A stretch of DNA of 64,000 nucleotides from Methylobacterium gossipiicola (GCF_900113485.1 NZ_FOPM01000006.1:62001-126000), one strand, 5' to 3'; counted from the first letter of the stretch, positions 11,001-19,530 are shown. The notes: generated by a model not told the origin, from the letters alone. Translations and numbers: made by a program.

Positions 11001-11216
11001 ATGAACCCCCGGATGATCCAGCCGGCGCCGAAACCCTCGAGTCCCTGTACCAAGGTCTGCATCCTCGATGCGGTCTCGGGCCTGTGCGAGGGCTGCGGGC
11101 GGAGCCGCGACGAGATCGCCCTCTGGGGCTCGATGACGGAGCCGCAGCGCCGGGCCGTCATGGCGACCCTCGGCGAACGCCTGCGCCGGGCCTTTCCGAA
11201 CCGAGTTCCCGCATGA
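11001..11216 (+). CDS. DUF1289 small cysteine-motif protein
   Basis: A 71-residue protein with the DUF1289 pattern: SPCTKVCILDAVSGLCEGCG, then R-x-x-x-EIALWGSMTEPQRR. The four cysteines suggest a small metal-binding fold. Function is not known for the family. The stop codon overlaps the ATG of the next gene by the ATGA arrangement, so the two are translationally coupled. The whole cobS-DUF1289-protease run may be one transcript, with cobS ending 35 bases upstream. Confidence 0.85.
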   Translation: MNPRMIQPAPKPSSPCTKVCILDAVSGLCEGCGRSRDEIALWGSMTEPQRRAVMATLGERLRRAFPNRVPA

Positions 11217-11908
11217 GCGTACCCGGCCTGGCGCTCGCCGCCCTCGGCCTCATCCTCGCCGTGCTGGTGTTCTCGCACGACGACCGCACGGTGATCGGTG
11301 TGGAATCCGATCAGCTCGCGAGCCTCGCCATGAGCGGCACCCTGCTCGCCGTCATCGTCGCGGGGTTCTGGCATCAGTTCCGGGGCAATCTCGGCGCGAA
11401 TCTCCGCGCCGCCCTGATCTGGGGCGCGCTGGGCCTCGCCCTGGTCGCCGGCTACGCCTATCGCGACGAGGCCCGGAGCGTGGGGGCCCGCCTGATAGGC
11501 GCCGTGCGGCCGGGCAGCGCCGTGGTCGGCGCCGACGGCAGCGTCACCATCACCCGCCGGGCGGACGGCGATTTCCACGTCCGCGCCGAGGTCAACGGCC
11601 AGCCCCACGGTTTCCAGTTCGACACGGGGGCGAGTTCCGTGGTGCTCACCGCCGAGACGGCGGCGGCCTTGGGCATCCGCCCGGCCGCCTCGGAGTTCGG
11701 CGTGCGCGTCTCCACCGCCAACGGCACCACCCTGGCGGCACCGGTCCTCCTCGACAGTGTGCGGGTCGGCAGCATCGTCGAGCGACGGGTCCCGGCCCTC
11801 GTCAGCCGCCCGGGCGCCCTCCGCGACAACCTGCTCGGCATGACCTTCCTCGACCGCCTGTCCGGCTTCGAGGTGCGCGGCGACCGGTTGATTTTGCGGG
11901 CACCATAG
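11213..11908 (+). CDS. Membrane-anchored retropepsin-like aspartic protease (TIGR02281 type)
   Basis: A 231-residue protein with three N-terminal hydrophobic segments (GLALAALGLILAVLVF, LLAVIVAGFWHQF and AALIWGALGLALVAGYAY). They are followed by a periplasmic clan AA protease domain. The active-site triad is FDTGASSVVLT (about residue 139), and the flap region and the closing NLLGMTFLDRLSGFEV match the TIGR02281 family. As in retropepsins, one chain supplies one catalytic Asp, so the enzyme should work as a dimer. The start overlaps the DUF1289 stop. The natural substrate of these alphaproteobacterial proteases is unknown. Confidence 0.85.
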   Translation: MSVPGLALAALGLILAVLVFSHDDRTVIGVESDQLASLAMSGTLLAVIVAGFWHQFRGNLGANLRAALIWGALGLALVAGYAYRDEARSVGARLIGAVRPGSAVVGADGSVTITRRADGDFHVRAEVNGQPHGFQFDTGASSVVLTAETAAALGIRPAASEFGVRVSTANGTTLAAPVLLDSVRVGSIVERRVPALVSRPGALRDNLLGMTFLDRLSGFEVRGDRLILRAP

Positions 11909-12351
11909 GGCGACGAATTCAATCCTCCCGTCGAGACGGAGCGCTGCCAGGAACCCGCTGCGGCCCCTGGAAAGGTCGACTCGCGGACTGCCATGGGTAG
12001 GGTCAGCGACCGGGTCGGGTGAATGGGCGACGGTCCGCTTCCAGGCGTGCAGGTCGCGCGCATTCCCCACGGATCGCTCTTCGGCTCCGATCCGCGCGCA
12101 AGCAAACGCTGGTCGTCTTCCAGCATCGAACGCGAAGCGGCCCTCGCACGGCCCCGGCATCATCATCCCGGCGACGATCCGACCGGGAGGCGTTCGTCGC
12201 CTGGGGGCCACCGGGCTCGCTATGTCGGGCCTCGCGATGCCGTGACCTCGTGCATCGATCCAGACGGAGGCTTCAGCCGTGTCTGGGAAAATTGATGCCA
12301 AAACAAAAGCCTCGTGCTCTGGCGCAGGAACGAAGTGATTGCGTCACAGCA
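11909..12351. other. Gene-free stretch between two converging genes
   Basis: These 443 bases lie between the protease stop and the diguanylate cyclase stop. Open frames exist on both strands, but none has a ribosome-binding site or a recognisable product. There is no strong hairpin. I see nothing functional apart from its being a convergent intergenic space. Confidence 0.5.
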
Positions 12352-13278
12352 CTAGGAGGCACCAGCGGCTGAGCCGGGCGCCTCGCCGTCGATCCGAACG
12401 GTATTCCGCCCAGCCACCTTCGCGGCATACAGGGCGGCGTCTGCCCGGGCGAAGAGCTCTGCCTTTGCGTCGATACCGGAGCCGGTTTCCCCGTACGCGA
12501 TGCCGACCGACGCGCCGATCCGAAGCCGGCACCCGCCGTGCTCGATCGGACATCCAAGCGCAGCGCCGATGCGCCGACCCAGCATAGCCACGACGCCTTT
12601 GTCAGCCGGCCGGGCGATCAGAACCGCGAACTCGTCGCCGCCGAGACGCGCAACGAGAAGGGCATCCCGGCAGATTTCCGCGAGCCGCGCGGCCGAGCGC
12701 TGGAGACAGAGGTCGCCGACCGCGTGTCCATAGGCGTCGTTGATGCTCTTGAAGCCATCGAGGTCGACGAGGAGCAGCGCGCCGATCGGAGCGCGTCCAC
12801 CGACCTCCGAAAACAGCTCGTCGAAGGCCCCACGATTGGACAGACCGGTCAGCGGATCACGCTTGGCGCGCCGGTCAAACTCGGCCAGCCTTGCGATATC
12901 CTCGGTGATGTCCTGCTTCATCCCGAAGAGCCTGACTGGCCGGCCGCCCACGCTCTCGATGGATGCCGTGATCCTGATCCAGCGATGTCGCCCACGGGCG
13001 GTGACGATTTCCGCATCGAGGCGGAAATCTCCGCCGGTCCTCAGCGCGTGACGGCGGATCGTCGTCAGCAAGCGATGCGAGGCCGGCTCATACAGTTCGA
13101 GAACCTGCGGCCGATGCAGGCGCGCTCCCCGCGGGATGTCGAACAGGTCGTAGACGCCACTGGTCCATGCGAGGGCTTCGTCGCGCAAGCGGCACTCCCA
13201 GAGCCCCGCTGACGCCCGCACTAGGGCATCTTCGCCGCGCGTCGGAAAAGCGGCTCGCTGCCGAACTATGCTCTTCAT
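12352..13278 (-). CDS. PAS-GGDEF diguanylate cyclase
   Basis: A 308-residue soluble protein that should make c-di-GMP from two GTP. An N-terminal PAS domain (about 20-130; ASAGLWECRLRDEALAWTSG start, closing PAC part RLFGMKQDITEDIA) is joined to a GGDEF domain (about 140-300). The active site is RLGGDEFAVL, preceded by DPLTGLSNRGAF and LLLVDLDGFKSINDAYGH, so metal and substrate residues are intact. The inhibitory I-site position five residues before GGDEF reads RDAL rather than RxxD, so product inhibition may be weak. It has no transmembrane segment, so the PAS domain probably senses a cytoplasmic cue. The ATG at 13278 was preferred to a GTG at 13293. Confidence 0.9.
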   Translation of the reverse strand: MKSIVRQRAAFPTRGEDALVRASAGLWECRLRDEALAWTSGVYDLFDIPRGARLHRPQVLELYEPASHRLLTTIRRHALRTGGDFRLDAEIVTARGRHRWIRITASIESVGGRPVRLFGMKQDITEDIARLAEFDRRAKRDPLTGLSNRGAFDELFSEVGGRAPIGALLLVDLDGFKSINDAYGHAVGDLCLQRSAARLAEICRDALLVARLGGDEFAVLIARPADKGVVAMLGRRIGAALGCPIEHGGCRLRIGASVGIAYGETGSGIDAKAELFARADAALYAAKVAGRNTVRIDGEAPGSAAGAS

Positions 13279-13600
13279 CGCGAGGGTTCCCACGCGCTTG
13301 TGCGTTCGCGGTATTTTTAGATCACCGAACTTGAGCGTCTCTTAATTACCGCCCCTGCGCGCGCCCGCATCTTCAACGGGTCTCCTCACGTGTAAGCGGA
13401 ACGTCAAAACCACTTGCAAGAAACGCACGTTACTCTGCCAGCCCGTCATCAGAGCGGGCGATGGGGAGGCGAAAGAGTGATGCCAGTGCCGTTCATGGTG
13501 ATTTCGGGGACCGGAACTTTGCAGCGCGACTTCTGCCGCTGGAGTCCCCTCGGCAGCCGCTTCCATGGTCAGGGGACTCGGTTTGTCCCCACACAATACC
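13279..13600. other. Gene-free stretch upstream of the diguanylate cyclase
   Basis: About 320 bases between the cyclase start and the dusA stop, both on the minus strand. It includes an AT-richer part (13300-13350) that probably contains the cyclase promoter. No convincing ORF or hairpin was found. Confidence 0.45.
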
Positions 13601-14599
13601 CTACGCCGCCTGATCGCGCTCCGCCTCCGCCCGCGCCACGAAGGCGACGGCCTCCCGCAGGGTCTCGAGGCCGGCGTCCGGGTCGAGGGCGCGGGTCGAG
13701 AGGTGGCGGCGATAGGCGCGCGCGCCGGGCCGTCCATTGAACAGGCCGAGCATGTGCCGGGTCACCGCGTGCAGGCGCACGCCCGTCTGCAGGAAATCGG
13801 CAAGCACCGGCTCGAACGCCGCCACGGCGGCGTATGCGTCGGCCGCGGGGGCCGCTTCGCCGAACAGCACCGGATCGACGTCGAGGAGGATCGCCGGGTC
13901 GCTGTAGGCGGCCCGCCCGATCATCACGCCGTCGACCTGGGCGAGGTGCGCCTCGGCGTCGGCAATCGTAGCGATGCCGCCGTTGATGGCGATGGGGAGG
14001 GCCGGGTTCGCCTGCTTTAGCCGGGCCACCCGCGCGTAATCGAGGGGCGGCACGTCGCGGTTCTCCTTCGGCGACAGGCCCTGGAGCCAGGCTTTGCGGG
14101 CATGTACCACGAGGCCGTCGACCCCGGCCGCCACGACGGCCCGCGTCAGGGCGTCGAGGGCGATCTCGGTGTCCTGCTCGTCCACGCCGATGCGGCACTT
14201 CACCGTGACGGGCACCCGCACGGCCGCCTTCATGGCGGCGACACAGTCGGCCACCAAGGCGGGCTCGCGCATGAGGCAGGCGCCGAAGCGCCCGTCCTGC
14301 ACCCGGTCGGACGGACACCCGACATTGAGGTTGACCTCGTCGTAGCCGAACCCTTCGGCGATGCGCGCGGCTTGCGCGAGATCGGCCGGGTCCGATCCGC
14401 CGAGCTGCACCGCCACGGGGTGCTCCATCGCCCCGAACCCCAGCAGGGTTTCGCGCGGGCCGTGGATCACGGCGCCGCTCGTGACCATCTCCGTATAGAG
14501 CCGGGCGCGCCGCGACAGGGTGCGGTGGAACGCCCGACAGTATCGGTCAGTCCAGGCCATCATGGGCGCGATGGAGAAACGAAGGTCGTCGGGAGTCAT
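13601..14599 (-). CDS. dusA: tRNA-dihydrouridine(20/20a) synthase DusA
   Basis: Reduces uridine 20/20a in the tRNA D-loop using FMN and NADPH. The 332-residue TIM-barrel protein opens with SIAPMMAWTDRYCRAFHR, the FMN-contact start of Dus enzymes. It has the catalytic Cys in NLNVGCPSDRVQDGRFGACL. It continues with VTVKCRIGVDEQD and VHARKAWLQGLSPKENR, which is diagnostic for the DusA branch, then INGGI and MIGRAAYSDP for phosphate binding. Length and start are normal. It is an isolated gene, with ureE ending 47 bases away on its upstream side. Confidence 0.95.
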   Translation of the reverse strand: MTPDDLRFSIAPMMAWTDRYCRAFHRTLSRRARLYTEMVTSGAVIHGPRETLLGFGAMEHPVAVQLGGSDPADLAQAARIAEGFGYDEVNLNVGCPSDRVQDGRFGACLMREPALVADCVAAMKAAVRVPVTVKCRIGVDEQDTEIALDALTRAVVAAGVDGLVVHARKAWLQGLSPKENRDVPPLDYARVARLKQANPALPIAINGGIATIADAEAHLAQVDGVMIGRAAYSDPAILLDVDPVLFGEAAPAADAYAAVAAFEPVLADFLQTGVRLHAVTRHMLGLFNGRPGARAYRRHLSTRALDPDAGLETLREAVAFVARAEAERDQAA

Positions 14600-14646
14600 C
14601 GCAGCACTGTACGGGCCGGGGACAAGGGGTTCAACGCGATGGGGCT

Positions 14647-15270
14647 TCAGTGATCGTGCTTGCAGTCCGGCCCATGCACATGGGCGTGATCATGCGAATG
14701 CGTGTGATCGTGGGAATGACCATGGCTGTGGGAGTGAGCGTGGTCGGCATGGGCGTGATCGGCATGGGAATGGCCGTGATCATGGTCGTGGGCATGATCG
14801 TGCGAATGCGCGTGGGTGTGCCCGTGGTCGTGGCCGCACTGGCTGTGGTCGTGGGCCGCGCGCTCGGGCTTGAAGGCGCGGGTGACGGGGTTCGCCGTGC
14901 AGCCCTGGCCGCGCACGAGCTCGGCGGCGGAGGCCGGGACGTACAGCACATCCGCGGCGATCTCGGCCGGGACGTGACTGCCGCCGAGTTGCCAGGCGAG
15001 GCGCAGGAGGCGGGCCGGATTGGTGGCGCGCACCTCCAGCAGGGATTCGGGGGCCGCCTCCACGAGAACGAGGCGCCCATCCTCGAGACGCAGGGCATCG
15101 CCGTCCTCGATGGACGCCGCCTTGGCGAGCGCCGGGGTGAAGCCGAGGCCGTTCTGCCCCGTCAGGGTCGCCGGCAGGGCCTGCCGGGCGGCATGGTCGA
15201 GGACGACGCGGTCGACGACGGCGTCGGCGCGGACGGCGGCCTTACGGATCAGGGTGGTGGCGCGCAGCAT
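14647..15270 (-). CDS. ureE: Urease accessory nickel chaperone UreE with long His-rich tail
   Basis: Delivers nickel for urease maturation. Residues 1-135 follow the UreE fold: an N-terminal peptide-binding domain (LPATLTGQNGLGFTPALA, IEDGDALRLEDGRLVLVEA) and a metal-binding domain (LLEVRATNPARLLRLAWQLG and HVPAEIAADVLYV). From about residue 140 the protein is an extreme His/Asp/Ala/Ser repeat with about 30 histidines in 68 residues, ending CKHDH. This tail is far longer than the short HXH tails of most UreE proteins and could store many metal ions. No other urease gene (ureABC, D, F or G) is in the window, so it is an orphan here. The ATG at 15270 was chosen because the upstream extension is not UreE-like. 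Confidence 0.88.
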   Translation of the reverse strand: MLRATTLIRKAAVRADAVVDRVVLDHAARQALPATLTGQNGLGFTPALAKAASIEDGDALRLEDGRLVLVEAAPESLLEVRATNPARLLRLAWQLGGSHVPAEIAADVLYVPASAAELVRGQGCTANPVTRAFKPERAAHDHSQCGHDHGHTHAHSHDHAHDHDHGHSHADHAHADHAHSHSHGHSHDHTHSHDHAHVHGPDCKHDH

Positions 15271-15479
15271 GGGAACCTCGGGTCGGATGGGCTCGGTGAT
15301 CCTTCCCCTACCGGGTTTCGGACGCGAACGGAAAGCCGGACAAAAATCGCCTTGGCAGGAACCTTGGCGGGAACCTAAGCCGTACGGCGTGCATTCCTTG
15401 GACGGAATAGCTAAGCTCGCACCTCGCCTCGGACCGGCCGAAGACCGGGCGCCGCCATACATCACGGGAGTCTCGCACC

Positions 15480-15749
15480 ATGAAGAAGCTCATCGCCGCC
15501 ACCCTCGCCGGGGCCCTCGCCCTCTCCCTCGGCGCCTGCAACACCCCCGAGGATCGGGCGCTCGGCGGCGCCGGCCTCGGCGCCCTCGCGGGTGCGGCCA
15601 TCGGCGGCGCCGCCACGGGCCGGGCCGGCGGAGCGCTGGCGGGTGCGGCCATCGGCGGCGCCGGCGGCGCCATCGCGGGTGCGGCCACGGCTCCTCGCTG
15701 CCCCTACGGCACCTACCGCGACGCCTACGGCGACGTGTACTGCCGCTGA
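15480..15749 (+). CDS. Glycine-zipper lipoprotein
   Basis: An 89-residue outer-membrane-type lipoprotein. Its signal peptide MKKLIAATLAGALALSLGAC ends with a lipobox whose Cys20 would be lipidated. The mature part is a run of GxxxG-type small-residue repeats (GGAGLGALAGAAIGGAATG, then a second similar unit), a glycine zipper that packs in membranes. It finishes with a short Tyr/Cys tail (CPYGTYRDAYGDVYCR) that could form a disulfide. Such proteins are abundant envelope components in alphaproteobacteria, with no assigned reaction. It is a single gene with an excellent terminator. Confidence 0.85.
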   Translation: MKKLIAATLAGALALSLGACNTPEDRALGGAGLGALAGAAIGGAATGRAGGALAGAAIGGAGGAIAGAATAPRCPYGTYRDAYGDVYCR

Positions 15750-15800
15750 GATCGCTCGATCGGCCGCCGTGCCCCGGTACGGCGGACACGCGACCTTCGA

Positions 15801-15829
15801 GAAAGGCCGGAGCCCCGCTCCGGCCTTTC
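15801..15829 (+). terminator. Terminator hairpin after the glycine-zipper lipoprotein
   Basis: A perfect 13-bp stem (GAAAGGCCGGAGC and its complement) closes a three-base loop 51 bases after the lipoprotein stop. The right arm ends in CCTTTC, giving a short U-run. This is a clear intrinsic terminator. Confidence 0.85.
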
Positions 15830-15978
15830 CGCGTTTCGGAGGTCCGGTCATGACTCGGAGCCTCTCGCGTCGCGATCCCCCTCCGCTATAAGGGCGCCTT
15901 GCGCTCCCTCACGATCCGGCCGCCGATGCCCTCCCTTCCCGCTCCCGTTCCCTCCGATCCGGTGGCGAGGGCCGCCCG

Positions 15979-16704
15979 ATGAGCATCGGACTCTGGGGCA
16001 AGCTCGGCGGCGCCGGCCTCGGCCTCGCCGTCGGCGGGCCCCTCGGCGGCCTCGTGGGCGGCGTCGCCGGCCACTTCCTCGTGGATCGCGAGGGCGCCCC
16101 GTTCGGGGCCACGCCCCGCGACGTGGTGTTCACCACGGGCCTCGTGGCTTTGGCCGCCAAGATGGCGAAATCCGACGGCGTGGTGACGCCGTCCGAGGTC
16201 GAGGCCTTCGCGCAGGTGGTGCAAGTGGGCGAGCGCGAACGCCCCGGGGTCCAGCGCCTGTTCGATCTCGCCAAGGGCACGTCCAACGGCTTCGAAGCCT
16301 ATGCGCGCCAGCTCGCCACCACCTTCCACGGCGAGCCCGGCCTCCTGGAAGACGTCCTCGACGGCCTGTTCCACATCGCCAAGGCCGATGGGGCGATCCA
16401 CGAGGCGGAAGAGCGCTACCTGCGGGCCGTCGCCGAGACCTTCGGCTTCGACGAGCCGGCGTTCCGGCGCATCGCCGCGCGGCACGTCCGGCTGTCGGAC
16501 GATCCCTATGCCGTCCTCGGCCTCGACCACGACGTGGACGATGCGGGCCTCAAGGCGGCCCACCGCGCCCTGGTGATCGCGAATCATCCCGACCGGGCCA
16601 TGGCGCGCGGCCTGCCGCCGGAGGCGGTGACCATCGCCACCCGGCGTCTCGCCGCCATCAACGCGGCCTACGATCGGATTTCCAGCGAGCGAGGTCTGCG
16701 ATGA
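15979..16704 (+). CDS. djlA: DjlA-like co-chaperone (TerB plus J domain)
   Basis: A 241-residue protein. The N-terminus is glycine-rich and hydrophobic (LGGAGLGLAVGGPLGGLVGG), probably membrane-associated as in DjlA. A TerB-like helical domain follows (about 45-165: LAAKMAKSDGVVTPSEVEAF and ADGAIHEAEERYL). The C-terminal J domain (about 175-241) has DPYAVLGLDHDVDDAGLKAA and the HPD tripeptide in ANHPDRAMARG, which stimulates DnaK ATPase. It is coupled to the amidase gene by an ATGA overlap. The gene name follows the domain plan; orthology to E. coli DjlA was not tested. Confidence 0.85.
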   Translation: MSIGLWGKLGGAGLGLAVGGPLGGLVGGVAGHFLVDREGAPFGATPRDVVFTTGLVALAAKMAKSDGVVTPSEVEAFAQVVQVGERERPGVQRLFDLAKGTSNGFEAYARQLATTFHGEPGLLEDVLDGLFHIAKADGAIHEAEERYLRAVAETFGFDEPAFRRIAARHVRLSDDPYAVLGLDHDVDDAGLKAAHRALVIANHPDRAMARGLPPEAVTIATRRLAAINAAYDRISSERGLR

Positions 16705-17459
16705 AGCCGACGCCCGAGAGCCCCCTGGCCTCCTCCGTCCACCCCTCGCCCAACCACGGCGAGCGGCGCAGCGGCCCCGTCGACCTGCTCATCCTGCACT
16801 ACACCGGCATGGACGGCGCGGCCGCCGCCCTGCAGCGCCTCGCCAATCCCGTGGCCGAGGTCTCGGCCCATTACGTGGTGCTGGAGGACGGGCGCGTGGT
16901 CCAGATGGTGCCCGAGGGACGCCGGGCCTGGCATGCGGGCCAGGGCAGCTGGGCGGGGTTGAGCGACATCAACTCCCGGTCCCTCGGCATCGAGATCGTC
17001 AATGGCGGCCATGCCGGTGGCCTGCCGGCCTATCCGGAGGCGCAGATCGCGGCGGTGATCGACCTCTGCCACGACCTCACCACGCGCTGGAGCATCCCCC
17101 CCCAGCGCGTGCTCGCCCATTCCGACATCGCCCCCGAGCGCAAGGAGGATCCCGGCGAGCACTTTCCGTGGGACCGCCTCGCACGGGCCGGCATCGGCCA
17201 CTGGGTGGCGCCGACCCCGATCCGCGACGGACGCTTCTTCGCGGAGGGCGATGCGGGACAGCCCGTCGAGGCGCTGCAGGCGATGTTCGTCCTCTACGGC
17301 TACGATCTGCCGGTAACAGGCGCCTTCGACGCCCGCACGAAGGCCGTGGTCACGGCCTTCCAGCGCCATTTTCGCCCCGCCCGCGTCGATGGGGTGGCGG
17401 ATGCCTCGACCATCACGACCCTGCGCGACCTCCTCGCCGCCCTGCCGGGCCGGGGATGA
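16701..17459 (+). CDS. N-acetylmuramoyl-L-alanine amidase (AmiD/AmpD family) with peptidoglycan-binding domain
   Basis: Zinc amidase that cuts the MurNAc-L-Ala bond. The 252-residue protein has the amidase_2 domain at about 25-165. Zinc ligands are His in LLILHYTGMDG and His in VLAHSDIAPERKEDPGEHF, with the Asp of DPGEHF as the third. The C-terminal part (about 180-245; VEALQAMFVLYGYDLPVTG, then a KAVVTAFQRHFRP motif) is a PG_binding_1 module. No signal peptide is evident, so it may act on cytoplasmic anhydro-muropeptides like AmpD or be exported by an unseen route. Four-base overlap with djlA implies coupled expression. Confidence 0.88.
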   Translation: MKPTPESPLASSVHPSPNHGERRSGPVDLLILHYTGMDGAAAALQRLANPVAEVSAHYVVLEDGRVVQMVPEGRRAWHAGQGSWAGLSDINSRSLGIEIVNGGHAGGLPAYPEAQIAAVIDLCHDLTTRWSIPPQRVLAHSDIAPERKEDPGEHFPWDRLARAGIGHWVAPTPIRDGRFFAEGDAGQPVEALQAMFVLYGYDLPVTGAFDARTKAVVTAFQRHFRPARVDGVADASTITTLRDLLAALPGRG

Positions 17460-17540
17460 CGGCTTCGCCGAGGCGCTCGGGATTTGCCCCCGGGGCGGGT
17501 TTTGCCGCAAACCGGGGCTCTCTATTCGGAACGATGCGCC

Positions 17541-18260
17541 ATGTCTCCACACCGCGCCCCTCTTCTCGTCGTCAGCCTCGCGCTCCTCACCGCCACGACG
17601 GCAGCTTCGGCCGCACCGACCGGTGACTGTGAGGACAGTCCCGACTTCCGGCAGCCAGCCGGCCTCGCCACCGTGATCGGGCCGGGGCGCGTGCCGTTCG
17701 TCAAATCGACGTGGCAGAACAAGTCCTGTCCGTCGGCCGGCGCGGAATGCCGCGAGGCGGCCTATCTGGTGGCGGGCAATCAGGTCCTGGTGAACGGAAC
17801 CTCGGGCGATTTCGCCTGCGCCACCTACCGGGGGGCCAAGGGCGCGACGCGCAGCGGCTGGATCGCCAACGCGTCCCTGAAGGCCGAGCCCGTCGTCACG
17901 CCCGCCCTCTCCGACTGGGTCGGAACCTGGACGAGCGGGCCGGAGCAGACCATCGCCATCGCGACCAAGGGGGAGGCCCTCTCCCTCAAGGGCGATGCGA
18001 CCTATGGCGCCCAGGACCCGGAGCGCGTGCGGCGCGGCGGCGTCCACATCGGGCAATTCGCCGCCACGGCGAAGCCGGCGGGCACGACTCTCGGTTTCAG
18101 CGAGGGTGAGGACGGCCAGACCCGTCCCTATGGCAGTCCCGACGACACCGTCTGTCAGGTTCGTCTGCGCTTGGTGCCGCCCTTCCTGCAGGCCGAGAGC
18201 AACCAGGCCTGCGGCGGCATGAACGTCACCTTCACGGGGCTCTACGGCCGGAAGAAGTGA
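17541..18260 (+). CDS. Secreted hypothetical protein
   Basis: A 239-residue protein starting MSPHRAPLLVVSLALLTATTA, a Sec signal peptide with predicted cleavage after ASAA near residue 24. The mature part has cysteines spaced like two or three disulfides and an SH3-like beta segment (YLVAGNQVLVNGTSGDFACA, then SGWIANASLKAEP). A second domain (DWVGTWTSGPEQTIAIAT onward) resembles the calycin-like tail seen in periplasmic unknowns. No family name can be given with confidence. Its stop codon lies in a terminator hairpin shared with the converging terC. Confidence 0.7.
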   Translation: MSPHRAPLLVVSLALLTATTAASAAPTGDCEDSPDFRQPAGLATVIGPGRVPFVKSTWQNKSCPSAGAECREAAYLVAGNQVLVNGTSGDFACATYRGAKGATRSGWIANASLKAEPVVTPALSDWVGTWTSGPEQTIAIATKGEALSLKGDATYGAQDPERVRRGGVHIGQFAATAKPAGTTLGFSEGEDGQTRPYGSPDDTVCQVRLRLVPPFLQAESNQACGGMNVTFTGLYGRKK

Positions 18261-18280
18261 AGGAGGCGCGAGCCTCCTTC
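18259..18280. terminator. Bidirectional terminator between converging genes
   Basis: A perfect 9-bp stem GAAGGAGGC/GCCTCCTTC with a GCGA tetraloop overlaps the stop codon of the secreted protein and ends five bases before the terC stop. It serves both strands. Confidence 0.75.
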
Positions 18281-18285
18281 CCTGT

Positions 18286-19290
18286 TCAGGCGTGGTGCGC
18301 GGCCTTGTCGGCTTTCGCTTCCTCGCCCCGCGTGCGCCACAGGCTGTAGCTGACGCCGGCCACCAGCAGCACCACGGTGACGGCCAGCGACACCCAGGCC
18401 GGCACATGGACGAGGTCGAACGTGTCGGCCACGACGATCTTGGTGCCGATGAAGATGAGGATGAACGCGAGCGCCGTCTTGAGGTAGGCGAAGCGGTCCA
18501 CCATGGCGGCGAGGGCGAAATAGAGCGCGCGCAGGCCCAGGATCGCGAAGATGTTGGAGGTGTAGACCACGAAGGTGTCGGTGGTGATGGCGAAGATCGC
18601 CGGCACGCTGTCGACGGCGAAGATCACGTCGGCGCCGTTCACGAGAATCAGGGCCAGGGCCATGGGGGTCAGCCACAGGGCGCGTTTGCCGGTCTTCGGA
18701 TCGGGTTTGCGCACGACGAAGCGTTGGCCGTGCAGCTCGGGCGTGATGCGCAGAACCTTCTGCAGGGCCCGCACCATCCGGTTCTCACGGATGTCGCCGG
18801 GCTCCTCCTCCTTCGAAAACAGCATCTTGAGGCCGGCGAAGATGAGGAAGGCGGCGAAGATCGACAGTACCCAGGCCGCCTGATGCACCAGGGCGGCGCC
18901 GAGCCCGATCATCAGGCCGCGCAGGAGCACGGCGGCGAGGATGCCCCAGACCAGCACCCGGTGCTGGGCGGCGCGGGGAATGCCGAGGGCCGTGAGGATC
19001 ACCGCGATGACGAAGACGTTGTCCATGGACAACGACTTCTCGACCACGAGGCCGGCGACGTATTCCTGACCCGCCTGAGGCCCGAGATACCACCACACCC
19101 AGCCGCCGAAGACGAGGCCGAGGCTGAAATAGAAGGCCGTGAGGAGAAGGCTCTCCTTCACGCCGATCTCGTGGTTCTTGTCCTTGTGCAGGAGGCCGAG
19201 ATCGAAGGCGAGGAGACCGGCCACCAGGGCGTGGAAGCCGAGCCACATCCAGATCGGCTTGCCGAGCCATTCGGAGTACAGAAAATCCAT
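18286..19290 (-). CDS. TerC/Alx family integral membrane protein
   Basis: A 334-residue membrane protein of the TerC family, whose Alx branch exports manganese. About nine hydrophobic helices are visible. The conserved acidic residues lie in VAGLLAFDLGLLHKD, EKSLSMDNVFVIAVIL and NGADVIFAVDSVPAIFAIT, the two DN/D-rich metal-site helices characteristic of the family. A charged loop (KEEEPGDIRENRMVRALQKV) sits in the middle. The C-terminus is KADKAAHHA. Metal specificity is inferred from the family. The leader upstream is about 240 bases long and can form several stems. Confidence 0.9.
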   Translation of the reverse strand: MDFLYSEWLGKPIWMWLGFHALVAGLLAFDLGLLHKDKNHEIGVKESLLLTAFYFSLGLVFGGWVWWYLGPQAGQEYVAGLVVEKSLSMDNVFVIAVILTALGIPRAAQHRVLVWGILAAVLLRGLMIGLGAALVHQAAWVLSIFAAFLIFAGLKMLFSKEEEPGDIRENRMVRALQKVLRITPELHGQRFVVRKPDPKTGKRALWLTPMALALILVNGADVIFAVDSVPAIFAITTDTFVVYTSNIFAILGLRALYFALAAMVDRFAYLKTALAFILIFIGTKIVVADTFDLVHVPAWVSLAVTVVLLVAGVSYSLWRTRGEEAKADKAAHHA

Positions 19291-19530
19291 GGGCGGACCG
19301 TCGATGCTTCTAAGGAGGAGAAAGCACCGGCTCCGACATCACGGAACGCTTCACGAGAGCATCCCGCCAGAGGGGCCCGCAGCCGATGGCCCGCAGTTGG
19401 GGCGGGACGCGTCGCGAATCAAGGCCCCCGGCGATCACGACCTTTGGTGCTTCCCTGCGGCCGGCAGGGGGCGGCGCTTGACAGGGACCCCGCCGCGACG
19501 GCCATGCCTCATGGGGACGGGGGCGAGCCC
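19291..19530 (-). promoter_or_regulatory. Long structured 5' leader of terC
   Basis: The 240 bases upstream of terC carry no gene. Read on the minus strand they hold TCCCTG/CAGGGA, AAGG/CCTT and CCCGCC/GGCGGG pairs. Alx/TerC genes in many bacteria are preceded by the yybP-ykoY manganese riboswitch, but I could not match its conserved loop sequences here. Only a structured leader is supported. Confidence 0.25.

Noticed and set aside
10895..12301. A 468-codon minus-strand frame over cobS, DUF1289, protease and the following gap
   Set aside because: It is antisense to three recognisable genes; the part over the gap has no ribosome-binding site or family motif.
14650..14870. A membrane protein on the plus strand formed by GTG/ATG-rich repeats
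   Set aside because: It is the antisense of the His-rich UreE tail; repeated CAT/CAC codons give Met/Val-rich antisense product.
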